From Cervus elaphus (Eukaryota; Chordata; Mammalia; Artiodactyla; Cervidae): a stretch of DNA of 64,000 nucleotides. Of the stretch, positions 25,601 through 33,400 are shown piece after piece. The stretch is from contig NC_057818.1 in the NCBI RefSeq assembly GCF_910594005.1, positions 54,262,001 through 54,326,000 of the forward strand, given 5' to 3'. The notes under the pieces were generated by a model. The model ran no database searches. It had not been told where the DNA came from and was given only the letters and a program-made list of their open reading frames with translations. How positions within the stretch are numbered: the first letter of the stretch is position 1; each line of letters opens with the position of its first letter. The position numbers and the translations under genes are program-made.

Positions 25601-25793
25601 CAGAGGCGGCGGGCAACAGCACGAACTCGCGGGTCAGCCCGATCTGGATGTGGAAGGAGACCCCCGAGCCCGGGGCCGGGACCTGGGGCAGCAGCGGTGG
25701 CGGCGACTGCAGTTCCAAGCCGCCGGAGGGCGAAGGTGACCCCGGCCCGGGAGAGCCCGGGAGGCCGGCGGGATGGGAGGGGGCGGCGGCCAT
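1511..25793 (-). CDS. PRKD2: Protein kinase D2, 5' fifteen coding exons (partial gene)
   Basis: PRKD2 is a cytosolic, Golgi and nuclear Ser/Thr kinase activated by diacylglycerol and PKC, acting in trans-Golgi vesicle fission and antigen-receptor signalling. Coding segments, 5' to 3' on the minus strand: 25554-25793, 23206-23344, 18996-19127, 14860-15014, 14533-14755, 13148-13225, 12917-13070, 11815-11932, 11444-11521, 9717-9975, 7955-8007, 7742-7814, 7147-7253, 6137-6298 and 1511-1609. All junctions are GT-AG and the reading phases join, giving 690 codons. Visible domains are C1a (about 139-188), C1b (about 265-314), PH (about 397-509) and kinase (from about 551), with the Gly loop GSGQFG at 558-563, Lys580 and HCDLKPEN at 672-679. 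From memory the human protein has 878 residues, so about 188 C-terminal residues, including DFG, the activation-loop serines and the PDZ-binding tail, lie beyond the left edge. Identity is certain; the gene is cut by the window, not broken. Confidence 0.97.
2030..2640 (+). repeat. MIR interrupted by the BovB insertion
   Basis: MIR-type sequence (cctgtaaaatgagggtgata) ends at 2209 and resumes at 2551 with gcaatgtctggcacacagca. Confidence 0.55.
2197..2563 (+). mobile_element. 5'-truncated BovB LINE with 3' transduction
   Basis: A 13-base direct repeat AAAGTGCTTAGGG (2197-2209 and 2551-2563) flanks the insert. Bases 2210-2330 match the BovB 3' end (ACAATATTGTAATTAGCCTC then AATAAAAATAAATG). They are followed by about 215 bases of unrelated sequence with its own AATAAA (2522-2527) and a poly(A) tail. 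The target was a MIR copy. Confidence 0.7.
2757..3098 (+). mobile_element. Full-length tRNA-derived SINE with poly(A) tail
   Basis: The copy runs from 'gggcttccctagtggcatag' to a 15-16 base A-run. It is longer (about 340 bases) than the other copies in the window. Confidence 0.75.
3405..3605 (+). repeat. MIR fragment
   Basis: Core 'cctcagtttcctcatctgta' in forward orientation. Confidence 0.6.
4155..4372 (-). mobile_element. Bov-tA SINE, reverse
   Basis: Ruminant-specific 'cactcagtcgtgtccgactc' through 'tcaccagggaagtcc' is the reverse complement of Bov-tA. Confidence 0.85.
4497..4616 (+). mobile_element. Short tRNA-derived SINE with A-tail
   Basis: Head 'gggaattccctggcagtcta' and a 13-base A-tail. 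Confidence 0.75.
5112..5235 (+). mobile_element. Bov-tA SINE, 3' part
   Basis: Only the 3' portion is present, 'ggcaacccactccagtattc' to 'agagtcagacatgactgagt', without the tRNA-like head. Confidence 0.8.
5255..5425 (+). repeat. MIR fragment
   Basis: Core 'ctctgagcctcagtaaaatg' follows 'gtgtgccctgggtgagctac'. Confidence 0.55.
5668..5905. repeat. Degenerate TTA-type triplet repeat
   Basis: About 240 bases are dominated by interrupted TTA/TAT triplets, ending 40 bases before the GC-rich duplication of PRKD2 exon 14. Confidence 0.65.
5951..6152. repeat. Tandem duplication covering the PRKD2 exon 14 donor
   Basis: Two copies begin with TTGCAGGACAGGTGGGGAGC at 5951 and 6048. Both end in GCGTGCGCACCT(A/G)GGTGATGAG. 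G-rich GGGCGG runs fill the middle and differ in length between copies. The right copy contains the genuine exon 14 end. Confidence 0.85.
6137..6298 (-). CDS. PRKD2: PRKD2 coding exon 14 (kinase hinge)
   Basis: Fifty-four codons, SLRHPGIVNLECMF to LPERLTKFLITQ, including the hinge VFVVMEKLHGDML. The donor CACCCAG|GTGCGCACG is followed by a tandem copy of the exon end and donor (5951-6047), reported as a finding. Confidence 0.96.
7147..7253 (-). CDS. PRKD2: PRKD2 coding exon 13 (catalytic lysine)
   Basis: The exon encodes KHRKTGRDVAVKVIDKLRF and QLRNEVAILQ. Lys580 in VAVK is the ATP-anchoring lysine, and Glu598 is the likely helix-C partner. It ends in phase 0 at CTGCAG|GTGACC. Confidence 0.97.
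7742..7814 (-). CDS. PRKD2: PRKD2 coding exon 12 (kinase glycine loop)
   Basis: The exon encodes DIATVYQIFPDEVLGSGQFG and VVYG, carrying the ATP-binding glycine loop at residues 558-563. The donor is GGCG|GTGAGG. Confidence 0.97.
7955..8007 (-). CDS. PRKD2: PRKD2 coding exon 11 (PH-kinase linker)
   Basis: A short exon encoding (R)QASLSISVSNSQIQENV, residues 526-543. It is too short to find by ORF length and was placed by its flanking CCCCAG and GTAAGA signals and by phase. Confidence 0.95.
8562..8755 (+). mobile_element. tRNA-derived SINE
   Basis: Runs from 'gggacttccctggtggtcca' to 'ccaaataaataaatattttt', in PRKD2 intron 10. Confidence 0.75.
9717..9975 (-). CDS. PRKD2: PRKD2 coding exon 10 (end of PH domain)
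   Basis: The exon encodes EIPLSEILTVEPAQNF, a Gly/Pro-rich loop (GETPGGAPGGPSGQG) and the C-terminal PH helix GWETAIRQALMPVIL. The acceptor is TATCAG and the donor CACA|GTAAGG, leaving phase 1. Confidence 0.96.
10605..10715 (+). mobile_element. tRNA-derived SINE, truncated
   Basis: 'actttactgggggtccagtg' to 'gccaaaccaaacaaacc', in PRKD2 intron 9. Confidence 0.65.
11085..11265 (-). repeat. MIR fragment, reverse
   Basis: 'gaggtgaggtaacttgcctg' and 'tttacaggtgagaggcgcag' mark a reverse MIR core in PRKD2 intron 9. Confidence 0.55.
11444..11521 (-). CDS. PRKD2: PRKD2 coding exon 9 (PH domain core)
   Basis: Exactly 26 codons, RKRHYWRLDCKCITLF to NNTTNRYYK. The second tyrosine of RYYK is residue 438, the known tyrosine-phosphorylation site of PKD2. 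The donor is CAAG|GTGGGC. Confidence 0.96.
11587..11800. repeat. Degenerate GC-box-like tandem repeat in PRKD2 intron 8
   Basis: Variants of CTAGCCCCGCCTCC recur about every 14-25 bases. On the transcribed strand this gives repeated GGGGCGGGG runs. Confidence 0.55.
11815..11932 (-). CDS. PRKD2: PRKD2 coding exon 8 (start of PH domain)
   Basis: The exon encodes SLGYIPLMRVVQSVRHTTR and then the first PH strand LREGWVVHYSNKDTL. It ends in phase 0 at residue 413. The downstream intron is a GC-box-like degenerate repeat. Confidence 0.96.
12917..13070 (-). CDS. PRKD2: PRKD2 coding exon 7 (acidic C1b-PH linker)
   Basis: The exon encodes an acidic, probably disordered linker: DVPMEEATDFSEADKSS, then HASEEEEGEGGK. 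The donor is AGAG|GTACCC; phase 2 joins exon 8 to give S-S-L-G-Y. Confidence 0.95.
13148..13225 (-). CDS. PRKD2: PRKD2 coding exon 6 (end of C1b)
   Basis: The exon completes C1b with DCKFNCHKRCATRVPNDC (last cysteine about residue 314) and continues LGEALING. The donor GGAG|GTAAG is close to consensus. Confidence 0.96.
13440..14340. repeat. Degenerate TTCTAGAATT-type repeat array in PRKD2 intron 5
   Basis: About 0.9 kb is built from diverged copies of GATTCTAGAATTTGA-like units. The array is interrupted by an L1-like insert at 13859-14081. Confidence 0.6.
13859..14081. mobile_element. L1-like fragment inside the repeat array
   Basis: A 10-base direct repeat CTGAGAATCT (13849-13858 and 14082-14091) flanks the insert. 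The insert starts with a T-run of 14 and continues with sequence resembling L1 ORF2 or 3'UTR in the plus direction. The T-run and the apparent sense direction disagree. Confidence 0.45.
14436..14454. repeat. (GT)n microsatellite
   Basis: Nine to ten GT units lie in PRKD2 intron 5, about 80 bases past the exon 5 donor. Confidence 0.85.
14533..14755 (-). CDS. PRKD2: PRKD2 coding exon 5 (Ser-rich linker and start of C1b)
   Basis: A run of seven serines (RRPPSSSSSSSASSY) precedes C1b, which starts at His265 in PHTFLIHSYTRPTVCQAC. Bounded by acceptor TAG and donor AAAG|GTCAGC, it ends in phase 1. A (GT)n microsatellite lies in the intron just past the donor. Confidence 0.96.
14860..15014 (-). CDS. 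PRKD2: PRKD2 coding exon 4 (end of C1a and linker)
   Basis: C1a finishes with CGLNYHKRC and the last cysteine at 188. The linker then has the basic, Ser-rich ARKRRLSSTSLASGHS stretch typical of the phospho- and 14-3-3-binding linker in this family. The exon ends in phase 0 at SLLSMTDEL; this tail differs from the human protein as I remember it. Confidence 0.95.
15229..15358 (+). mobile_element. tRNA-derived SINE with (GAAA)n tail
   Basis: Head 'gggaattccctggcagtcct' and tail 'gaaaagaaagaaagaaagaa'. Confidence 0.7.
15618..15832 (-). mobile_element. Bov-tA SINE, reverse
   Basis: 'ttgctaagtcatgtctgact' to 'gccacctggtgagtcc'. Confidence 0.85.
16105..16275 (+). mobile_element. tRNA-derived SINE with poly(A) tail
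   Basis: 'gggactcccttagctaagac' to an A-run of about 14. Confidence 0.7.
16888..17008 (-). mobile_element. tRNA-derived SINE, reverse
   Basis: 'ccatgcagcatgcaggatct' to 'ggcccaccagggaagtcc'. Confidence 0.75.
17028..17492. mobile_element. Nested Bov-tA pair in opposite orientations
   Basis: A reverse Bov-tA (17028-17092 and about 17321-17492) is split by a forward Bov-tA (17093-17320). CAGACTGT(A/G)GC is repeated at both junctions, as expected of a target-site duplication. Confidence 0.7.
17921..18290 (+). mobile_element. Ancient MaLR (MLT1-like) solo LTR
   Basis: 'tgttatggactgaatgcttg' through 'ccttccagcctccagaacca' and AAATAAATTTCC matches the mammalian MLT1/MST LTR layout. No internal retroviral genes are seen. 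Confidence 0.6.
18320..18610 (+). repeat. Second old repeat of unclear family
   Basis: 'gggtgggccggtttcagtca' through 'gcctgagagttccagcctgc' resembles an ancient mammalian repeat, adjoining the LTR. Confidence 0.4.
18760..18990. repeat. Degenerate GC-box-like tandem repeat in PRKD2 intron 3
   Basis: Variants of GGCCCCGCCTCC(A/T)G recur directly after the exon 3 donor, so the intron begins with repeated G-runs. Confidence 0.55.
18996..19127 (-). CDS. PRKD2: PRKD2 coding exon 3 (first half of C1a)
   Basis: The exon holds His139 and the first zinc cysteines of C1a (C152, C155, C169) in SYRAPAFCDHCGEMLFGL. The donor is G|GTGAGAG, followed on the transcribed strand by a very G-rich intron start. 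Confidence 0.96.
19848..20042 (-). mobile_element. Bov-tA SINE, reverse
   Basis: 'ttagttgctaagttgtgtcc' to 'cactcagccactgagcc'. Confidence 0.8.
20050..20235 (-). repeat. MIR fragment, reverse
   Basis: 'ctgcccaaggtcacacagct' marks a reverse MIR between two Bov-tA copies. Confidence 0.6.
20249..20393 (-). mobile_element. Bov-tA SINE, reverse, truncated
   Basis: 'gtgttagttgctagtcgtgt' to 'ggggatcttcctgaccca'; the tRNA-like end is missing. Confidence 0.8.
20526..20645 (+). mobile_element. tRNA-derived SINE
   Basis: 'gggaagtccctggcagtcca' to 'aaggccaaaataaaat'. Confidence 0.7.
20759..20922 (-). mobile_element. tRNA-derived SINE, reverse, with target-site duplication
   Basis: A T-run starts the copy and 'ggaccaccagggacgtctc' ends it. 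GCCCAGTATCTT occurs on both sides. Confidence 0.75.
21008..21112 (-). mobile_element. tRNA-derived SINE, reverse
   Basis: 'attcccagaccagggattaa' to 'ctggactgccagggaagtcc'. Confidence 0.7.
21413..21555 (+). mobile_element. tRNA-derived SINE
   Basis: 'gggacttcctggtgattcag' to 'aagacctggcgcagcc' and an A-rich end. Confidence 0.75.
22070..22192 (+). mobile_element. tRNA-derived SINE with A-tail
   Basis: 'gggacttccctggtggtcca' to an A-run of 13. It is the last ruminant SINE seen before 38.8 kb. Confidence 0.75.
23206..23344 (-). CDS. PRKD2: PRKD2 coding exon 2 (residues 81-127)
   Basis: The exon encodes FPECGFYGLYDKILLF through EGDLVEVVLS, the region before C1a. Acceptor CTCAG and donor G|GTGAG bound 139 bases, which leaves phase 1 and joins exon 3 to give ASATF. 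Confidence 0.96.
24355..24815. repeat. Degenerate ATTCTAGAATTT-type array in PRKD2 intron 1
   Basis: About 450 bases of diverged units such as GATTCTAACA and ACATTTTAATG resemble the array at 13.4-14.3 kb, in the same orientation. Confidence 0.55.
25554..25793 (-). CDS. PRKD2: PRKD2 coding exon 1 (residues 1-80)
   Basis: The start codon begins the peptide MAAAPSHPAGLPG. A Pro/Gly-rich leader is followed by the N-terminal regulatory segment (SFHIQIGLTREFVLL). The exon ends in phase 0 at VDQK with donor GTGAGC. An acceptor-like CAG near 25857 leaves open an upstream noncoding exon. Confidence 0.96.
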
Positions 25794-26566
25794 AGGGGAG
25801 GCCCGGGGTCGGCCGCCCGGCGCCCACCCCGGGATCCGGCTGGAGAAGCCTGAGCAGGGAGGCTTGGGTCACTGTAAACCTGGGATCTTACAGGCGGGGA
25901 TCCCGGGGATCCAAGAAGAGACCACTGCCTGACAGGCTGAGGGAACTCGAGGATGGTGGGATCCTGGGAAGTTAGAGAAAAGGAATCTAGTGGATCAGAC
26001 GCCCACCCGGGGAATTAAAGGATGATCAGAAAGGAGAAATCTAGTGGTTTTGGGGAGGGGGGCCAGCAATTGGGAGATACCAAGAAATCAAAGAAGAAAA
26101 TCTAGTAGGTCCGGGTCACAGCGATCAGAAGAGCCCAGGATCCAAAGGATCCGTGGAGAGAGAAGGGATTGGAAAGGGAGCAGGTGGAGTCGAGAAGTCA
26201 GTGGCTCTAGGAAGAGAATCCATTTAAGAAGGGGGCCAGAGGGATTCTCCAGACCTTGAGGGTGGAGAGCAGGAGCCTCTGAGTCGGGGATCGAATGGAT
26301 CCCAGGGATCCGATGGCGGGCCCGGGGATGGGCAGAGGGATCCCGAGGGCCGGGGTGCTAAGAATCTCACGGGTCTCGGAAGTTGGAGAAAAATTCGGTC
26401 GAGGCCCGCGGGGAAGGCGGTGTTACCATCGGCAGTGGGGTGGCGGGGGGTGGGAGGGAAGGGAAAGTCACCCAGCGCAGGGAGCCCGTGGCTCTTTTTC
26501 CCCCTCCAAAGTTTAACTCCGCAGCGGCGGCCCAGGAGGAAGTGTTCAGAGTGACAGTTCAGTCGG

Positions 26567-26594
26567 CCAATCGGCACCGACCTTGGTGACGTCA
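26567..26594. promoter_or_regulatory. PRKD2: CCAAT box and palindromic CRE pair
   Basis: GGCCAATCGG (CCAAT at 26567-26571) lies 15 bases from a full TGACGTCA at 26587-26594. The pair resembles NF-Y/CREB composite promoters. Confidence 0.5.
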
Positions 26595-26599
26595 GAGAG

Positions 26600-29034
26600 G
26601 GTGGAACCTGATGAGAGCCTGGGGGCGGAAGAGGAGGGCGGGCTCAGCGCGCCTCCAAGTTGGGGGTAACACCTCCCCCGCCCAGGCCTGGGAACCTGGG
26701 GTGGGAGATGCAGGACTGAGAGGAGAGACCGATTCCTCCCACCAACAAACCCATGTCTGGAAAGTTGACTTTTCCCTCAGCTGGTAAGGGAGGAGCAAGC
26801 CACCCTCACCCCCACCACAGGTCGCGAGGCCGGGGCTGAGGAGGCGTCTGGCCCTTTAAGTAAGGGAGCCATCTCGCCGGGCCTGCATCCGGCGCCCACC
26901 GCAGGGGAAAGGGTGGGAGACCGTGTCAGGTCCGGCCCGCTCTCCGGAGTGAGCCTGCCTCTTCCCAGAGCGTCACCCCGTCCTCCCCCGCGACACGCCC
27001 CAGCCCATTCCACAGGTGGGAAGACCGAGGCCTCCAGATGGGCAGAGATCCTTGCCTCGGGTCTTGCTCCAACGACTTTGGCCAAAGTGCCACGAACAGA
27101 CGGGAGTGTCAGGGCTGGTGCACCCTGTGCCGGTAGAGTCAGGCACAGGGCCGGTGGAGAAGGGGTGTAGTTTCCTTCCTCCTGTAGTCAGCTTCCCACT
27201 CTGCCCCAGTCTTTAGAAGGGTGAAGAGCCAAATAAAAGCCTAGGGGCGCCTGGAAGAACCATAGCAACCAGGGAGGACCACACATCCTCACCACCTCAC
27301 AGACGGAAAGCACATTGTTCTCAGGGGGAGGTGTGCACGTGTCTCTCTCTGGGTAACTTTAGGTTGGTGACTTCTCCACTCTGAGGCTGTTTCTCTTATC
27401 TCTCAGATGGGACAACAATTGGCCTGACCCCAGAGGGTCTTTGTGGGGATTAATGAGACGGTGTAAGTGTTGCCTAAAACACAGCAGAAGCTCAGTCCTG
27501 CTGGCTGTGACTCTAATGTGCTGACACTCGGGTGCTGTGGGTGGGTTTGCTCAGTCATTCAGCAAGTATGAATTGAGGCCCTAGAATGTGCCTGTCATAA
27601 AACACCCCTTCAAGGAGCCATTTGGGCTTGATTTCTCCTCCCCAGCTAATAATAAGGGTGGCTACCATTTAGTTTACATACAGGAAGCTGAACCCTCAGA
27701 GAGGCAGAGTGACTTGGCCAAGATCATCCAGCGGGTAACTACCGCCCATGGGCTTCATCGAGAGGCCAAGGCCTGGCTGAGCCCCAGAGGCATCCAGGTT
27801 GAGATGGGCCACTGTATCTGGGCTGCCAACCAGCAGGACTGGGTGGGGGATGAGGACCTCAAAACGAGCCCCCTGCTCCTAAGAGGGCTGTTGGGGGGCA
27901 GCTGAGGTCGGTACAGTATCGAATCTGCCACCACATCCGGGGGCTGGCTGGGGCTGGGGAAGGAAGTCTGAGGCTGGGGCGAAAACCTAAACCACCACCT
28001 GGGGAAGCAGCACAGAGCCTAGAGGGATTGGGGGGGGGGGTGCGGGGGATGAAGCCACATGGCGCCCGAAGCTGGGCTCCTGTCAGCCTCACCTGATGGC
28101 CTCTGCCGACCGGTGCCCTCTGTCCTGACAGGCGGGCGACTGCCACCGTGAAGTCCTAACAGGAGTGTGTACTTCTCAGGCCTTCATCCTTCCTTAAGTG
28201 TTCACGGGGCCCTGACAGGAGGTAGGCCCTGTTCTGGGCATTGGGGTGCAGCCCTTGATAAGCCAGGAGGTGGGCATTACTGTCTGGCTCTCTTTTTTGG
28301 GGATGCTGAGGTCCAGAGAGGTACCGGGATTGGCCCAGGGACTTCTGGCTGGTAGGGGTGGAGGCCTCCAAGCAAGCAGAGGGGGTCCCCAGGGACTGGA
28401 TACAAATTCTGATGACCTGCTGGGCCCTGAACAACCTGCTGGGCTGCCTCGAGCCCCAGCCTCCATCTCTTATCCTCTGTAACATGTGTCAGTCTGTCCT
28501 CACTCTTTGAGGTTGTGAGAACCCAGCACAATGGCACCTGAAGAGCTAAGCACAGGGTCTGGCTCCCACTGAGCGAACAGCCAGCCAGTGATTCGGCCAC
28601 CTCGAGAAGGGACAGGAATCCCAGCAGCGTGGAGGTGTTCTGAGCGGGCAGGCCCTACACTCCATGCAGGTAGGGAGGGAAGGGGGGTGTTCAGTACTCT
28701 GGGTCAGGCATGCTGGGGGCAGGCGGGGGATGAAGAGTCTTGAGCTGAACTGTCCCGTCTGTCATCGGCCAGTCAGGGCTCTGCCCCCAGGCTGCTACTG
28801 CAGCCCCTGGGGAGACAGCGCTTAGGGACCGAAAGGAGGGGCACGGGGAGATTCGGTCCTGTGCCCCCACTTCCGTCCCTCCACCCACACCCCGCCCAAG
28901 CTCTGCCCCTCCAACCCTACCACAAAACCCCAACCCATCCTATCTCCTCTCTCCAAGCTCCACCCACCTGTGGCAGAGCCGGTGACTCCTCCCCGAAAGT
29001 CCCCAGTCCCCTCGACACTCAGCACTGCCACCCA
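26600..29034. other. Intergenic gap between PRKD2 promoter and STRN4 3' end
   Basis: No exon-like sequence was found. The gap has CpG-rich flank near 26.9-27.1 kb, MIR-like fragments (about 27340-27500 and 27540-27730) and a G-run near 28030-28045. No ruminant-specific SINE was seen. Confidence 0.6.
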
Positions 29035-29049
29035 TCTTACTCCAAAGGG

Positions 29050-29055
29050 TTTATT
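29050..29055 (-). terminator. STRN4: Distal STRN4 polyadenylation signal
   Basis: AATAAA on the minus strand (TTTATT on the plus strand), about 1.2 kb past the STRN4 stop. It is the last such hexamer before the intergenic gap. Confidence 0.7.
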
Positions 29056-29256
29056 GAGACAAGTTTCACGTACAAGTCAGGGCAGAGGGGATGGGACTTA
29101 TAAACAGGAACCTGGGAGGGGGGCCTGGGGGCACAGGGTGGAACCCAAAACAGAGTGAAATAAATAGAGGAAGAGAGTGAAGGGTCAGGAGTGGAAACGG
29201 ACAGACTATCACACAGTGATAACAACATGGGGGAAGGGGGCTCCATTAAAATCCCA

Positions 29257-29262
29257 TTTATT
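29257..29262 (-). terminator. STRN4: Proximal STRN4 polyadenylation signal (candidate)
   Basis: Minus-strand AATAAA inside TATAAATAAATGG, about 200 bases before the distal signal. Use of this site would shorten the 3'UTR. Confidence 0.45.
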
Positions 29263-30269
29263 TATACAGATATACAGGGAGTTACGGGGGGCCCAGGGGA
29301 CCCCACTCCACCCTCCATGCCCTGTGGAGGGGCAAGAGAAGGCTATCTCTCCCCCCATGGGTGACCCCATGGGGGTTTGGGGGGCTGCCCTTGGAGGAGT
29401 GTTGGGGGAGGTAGGGTCGGGTGCTCCCCCGAGGGCATCACCTGCTCCCCAGGCAGTTACTGGCCCTGGCGGCTCTGGGTAGTGTCTGGAAAGCTGTGCT
29501 GAGGGAACTGGAGGGGAGGGGGATTACTGGGCACGCTGGTGGCGGGGGGAAGAGGCCCCCGCAGGGAGGACGATCTGGCCTGCAGCTGGCTCCAGGGCCC
29601 CAGCAGACCCAGAGCAGGGGCATAGGGGGGCCTCCCGCTCGGCTCCCACCTGGGGCCAGGGAGGTGGAGAGGAGCGGTCAGGGGTTCCAAAAGAGAACCC
29701 GGCACCTTCTGGCGTCTTGGAAAAGTTGAGCCCCACAGACACCCAGCCATGGATGTGCGGCTCCCGAGAAGGAGGCTCAGAGACCTGGCGTGGGTGTCAG
29801 GGTGAAGGGAAAACTCCCAGAGACCATGCTGGAGGGCGATTCCTGAAGGAGGCCGCGCCCGGCGGGAGGCCGTGGGAAGGGCCTCCTGGGGAGAGGGCCA
29901 ATAGCACCACCAGGCCCCAAGGCAGGCAGGAGGCAGCCAGGCCTCGGGGCCTCCAGACCAAGGCCGGGAGTCACCTGTGGGAGACAGAGGGGAGGGGAGG
30001 CTGGACCACAATCTCCAGGGTGCCAGAGGTCAGGCAGCTCCAGCCCCTCCTCTGAACGCCTGGGGCGACCGTGGTAATTCTCGCAGGGCATCCCAGCTAG
30101 GGAATTGGGATTTGGCACCCTCTGGAAATGCCAGGCGGGAGTGAGGGTGCCGGGGGCTTCTGCCCTCCCAACCCAAGCCTCCATCCCTCCATCCCCTCAC
30201 CTCAGTGCCACTGCCCGGCCCCGCCCCCCCAGCCAGCGTGGTGGCCTGGGCTGGGGGGCCAGGTGGGCA

Positions 30270-30439
30270 TCATACGAAGACCTTGGCCAGGGCGTCGGCG
30301 CCCGCGCTGGCGATGAGGGCCTTGCTGGGGTGGCAGGCAACCGCGTGGATGGCCTCCTCATGCTTCTTGCGGTGGGCCGTGATCTCCTGAACGCACGTCT
30401 TGTTGTCCAGGCTCCACAGACGCAGCGAGCAGTCATGGC
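30270..30439 (-). CDS. STRN4: STRN4 coding exon 17 with stop codon
   Basis: The exon encodes HDCSLRLWSLDNKTCVQEIT then EEAIHAVACHPSKALIASA, ending ALAKVFV and TGA at 30270-30272. This is the usual striatin C-terminus. Confidence 0.97.
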
Positions 30440-33400
30440 CTGTGCGGGTGCAGGAGCAGGAGAGGCTGTCGCCCAGCAGCTCTGGGTCCTCCAGCTCCCT
30501 GCCCAGAACCGCCTCCCGAACCCGGCCGTCTTGGAGACAGCTGAACGGTCCTGGCCACCCCGCCCTCTGCCACCCACCATGGCTCATGCCTTTGTGCGTG
30601 CACTCGTTTGCTGACATCCCGGCGCAGGGTGGGCTCTGGTCAGGCCAGCACACCCCCTTCACCCCCCTGGGGAGTTTCAGCCCCTTCTCCATCTGCCCGA
30701 GTCCCAGCCATGCCATAGAGGAGCAGCCCTGCGGTCACTGGGCTTGGTGTCTTTATCCACAAACGGCAGGTGCCCTAACTGCTAACACGTCTTGTGGGGA
30801 CTGAGAGTCAGACAGGCCTGAAAGTCAATTCCTGCAACCCGCTGGGCTGTGACCAAGTGAAGTGACTTCTCTAGGCCCAGTTTCCACGTGTGTGCAATGG
30901 GGGCTGCAGTACCAACATCATTCAAATGCAACGGGGCCATGTGGGAGCACACCTACTGTGGCTCCCGTGTTGTCCCCACCCCCGTGACCACTCTAACCAG
31001 CCACAGAGGGGCTCCTGACCCCTGCTCGGACAGCACTCCCACCAGCACCCCAGCCTCAGAGAGCCCCCAAGCACTCTTCTCCCACTCCTGCAGGGAAGGG
31101 CACGCGCCCTCACTCCTGAGGGGCCAGGAGGCTCCCAGCTTACTTCCTGACATCAGGAAGACGCCATTGGGGTCCACGGCGAGGCAGGTGACCGCGTCCA
31201 GGTGGGCGACCATGGAGTGCACCAATTTCCCTGCAGGGAGAGAGAGTGGGCGACAGGTTCCTTTTCCACTCTGCGCCCAGCCTGGAAAGGTGCAGGGGTT
31301 AGCGGGGACACAGCCTCCAAGGTGGACCCTGGGAGGTCTCCATCTGAGCCGGGCTGACCCCTGCCCCTCACCAGCACAGGTGAGCGGGGCCTGGGGAGGC
31401 TGGGCCTCACCTGTGCGGTTGTCCAGGAAACGGATGCCTCTGTCGTCATGGGCGGTGATTGTGAGGGGCTGGCTGGGGTGACTCACCACCTGGTTGATCT
31501 GGGTTGGGCCTGAAAAGGAGAAAGAGCAGAAATCAAGGGGGAAAGAATCAGGAAGACCAGGAGGGACAAAGGTGAGAGGAGAGCCGCCATCCCACCCCCG
31601 TCCTCTGCCGAGACGTCAAACAGGGCTGGGCCCCTGGCCGCTCCCTCCCGGGCCCAGGGCTTCTCCATCTGTGCTGTGGCCCTGGGGCGAGCAGGAGGGG
31701 TGACGACCGTGAAGGCGGTGCTTCTGCTCCACCAGGCGGCCCACAGGAGAGTCCCCGGGGATGTCTCTCCCCCAGCCCTCCGGAGCTGTCCATAAAGGCA
31801 CAGTGACTGGGACTCGATCTCCGTCCTGCTCGGAGCCCTGGAGAGGGCAGAGCAGCCACCATCCACTGACTGGGCAATAGGAGAAAGAAGTCCCAGGAGA
31901 AACTGGGGCCCTGGAAGCATTCAGACCTCAGCCCCTGGCCCTGGGCTCCCCCTTACCGCTGTTCCCCCGGGAGTCCAGCGTGAGGAGGGCACTGCCAGCC
32001 TCCAGGTCATACAGGACAGTGTCGCCAGAATGGAAGGAGGCCACGATGTGGGCAGGCTCGGTGCTGGTGAAGGCCACTGAGGTGGGGGTCCCGTGATCTG
32101 AAGGCGGAGGGGACAGAAGGCTGCCAACAGCCCCGCTCCTGCCCTGTGGCGGGAAGCCTAGGCCCCTGTCAGGAGTCACCCTCCTCCGGGGGCCTCCACC
32201 CCAGGTGTCACGGCCCCCCACGGCCCCACGCCCCGCCCCTCACCGCTGGCTGTGGAGAAGGTGCAGAGGCAGGTGGGGCTGCTGCTGCTGGGGTCCCAGA
32301 TGCGGACGGTGCCATCGGCAGAGCAGGAGGCCAGGCGCTGGGAGGCGGGACTGAAGGCCAGGCCCCACACCGCGTCCCCGTGGCCCTCCAGGACGTGGCT
32401 CAACATGCTCGGGTCTGGGCCAGCCGGAGGGAGGAGAGGGCTGCATCAGGGCCACGGCCCCGCTCCAGCTCGGACAGCCCGGGAGCGCCGGCTCTGCCGA
32501 GTCACCCCCCAGTCCTCGTGCCCTCAGAGCTGCTCAGGCTCTGACCGCGGGCCAGCTGTTCTCTGAAGGTTTCAGGCTTTCAACACCCCCAGAGTGGAAG
32601 CTCCAGAGGGAGGGATTATCTGGCTCCCTGCCCTTCCCCCAGGCCCATGACAGTGCCTGGCACAAAGCCCTGTTTGGGACGTACCTTTTAAGACTCAGTT
32701 AAGGGAACAAGGACCGAGACTTCTGCAGCCTGGCCCCTGGAGTCAGCCCTACCCTCCGTCCCCGCGGTCTTTTCTTGCCCACTCTCTCCTCCAAAGCCCT
32801 CTGGTTGTTCCCACCACGGCCTCCCTGATCACTCGGGTCCATGTGGGGTGCTCTGGCTGGGCCCTGCTGACACCCAACGTGTGACAGCCTGCCAGGCGAA
32901 CAGCAGACACTGCCTGGGGCTGACCCCTGACCTTTGACAGGGTGAGACGATCCTGAGAGGAGACACAGATCCCCAAACTCTGCCCCAACACGCTGCAGCA
33001 TGGAGCCAGGTGTGTGATCAAAACCATTATCAAAAGAGGTGTCAGAGGACAGGCACACGGACACTGAACAAAGGGGACAGTCTGCTCACCTCTCCACCAG
33101 ATATTAGACCCTGCAGCCCGGCCCAGCTGGCGTCTCCACCTCCCCTGCCCTGCCTCCTCCGCTCGACCACGCAGATGCAGGCAGAGACCAGAGTGCTGCC
33201 AGGGCCCACCACGCCTTCCCCTGGTTTGTCCCAGAGCTCCACCCGAGTGAGCTGCTCTGCACCGCTCACCCATCGCGCCCTTGCCGCCTCGTCTCATCTG
33301 ACCCTCGGTCACGTGCTGAATCTCCCGGGCCCAGGCTTCACCAGAGTGGGAGCCCTTGGCGTTCCCTCCCGAATTCTTCAAGTATGAAGCCTGGGTGCTG

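Larger units (their letters stand above)
25540..27000. promoter_or_regulatory. PRKD2: PRKD2 CpG-rich promoter region
   Basis: CpG-dense sequence covers PRKD2 exon 1 and its upstream flank. It includes a CCAAT box and a palindromic CRE near 26.58 kb. The transcription start was not located; it probably lies between about 25.9 and 26.55 kb. Confidence 0.6.
29035..30269 (-). other. STRN4: STRN4 3' untranslated region
   Basis: GC-rich noncoding sequence runs from the STRN4 stop to the distal AATAAA near 29.05 kb. The cleavage position (about 29035) is an estimate. Two minus-strand poly(A) signals suggest alternative 3' ends about 200 bases apart. Confidence 0.7.
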
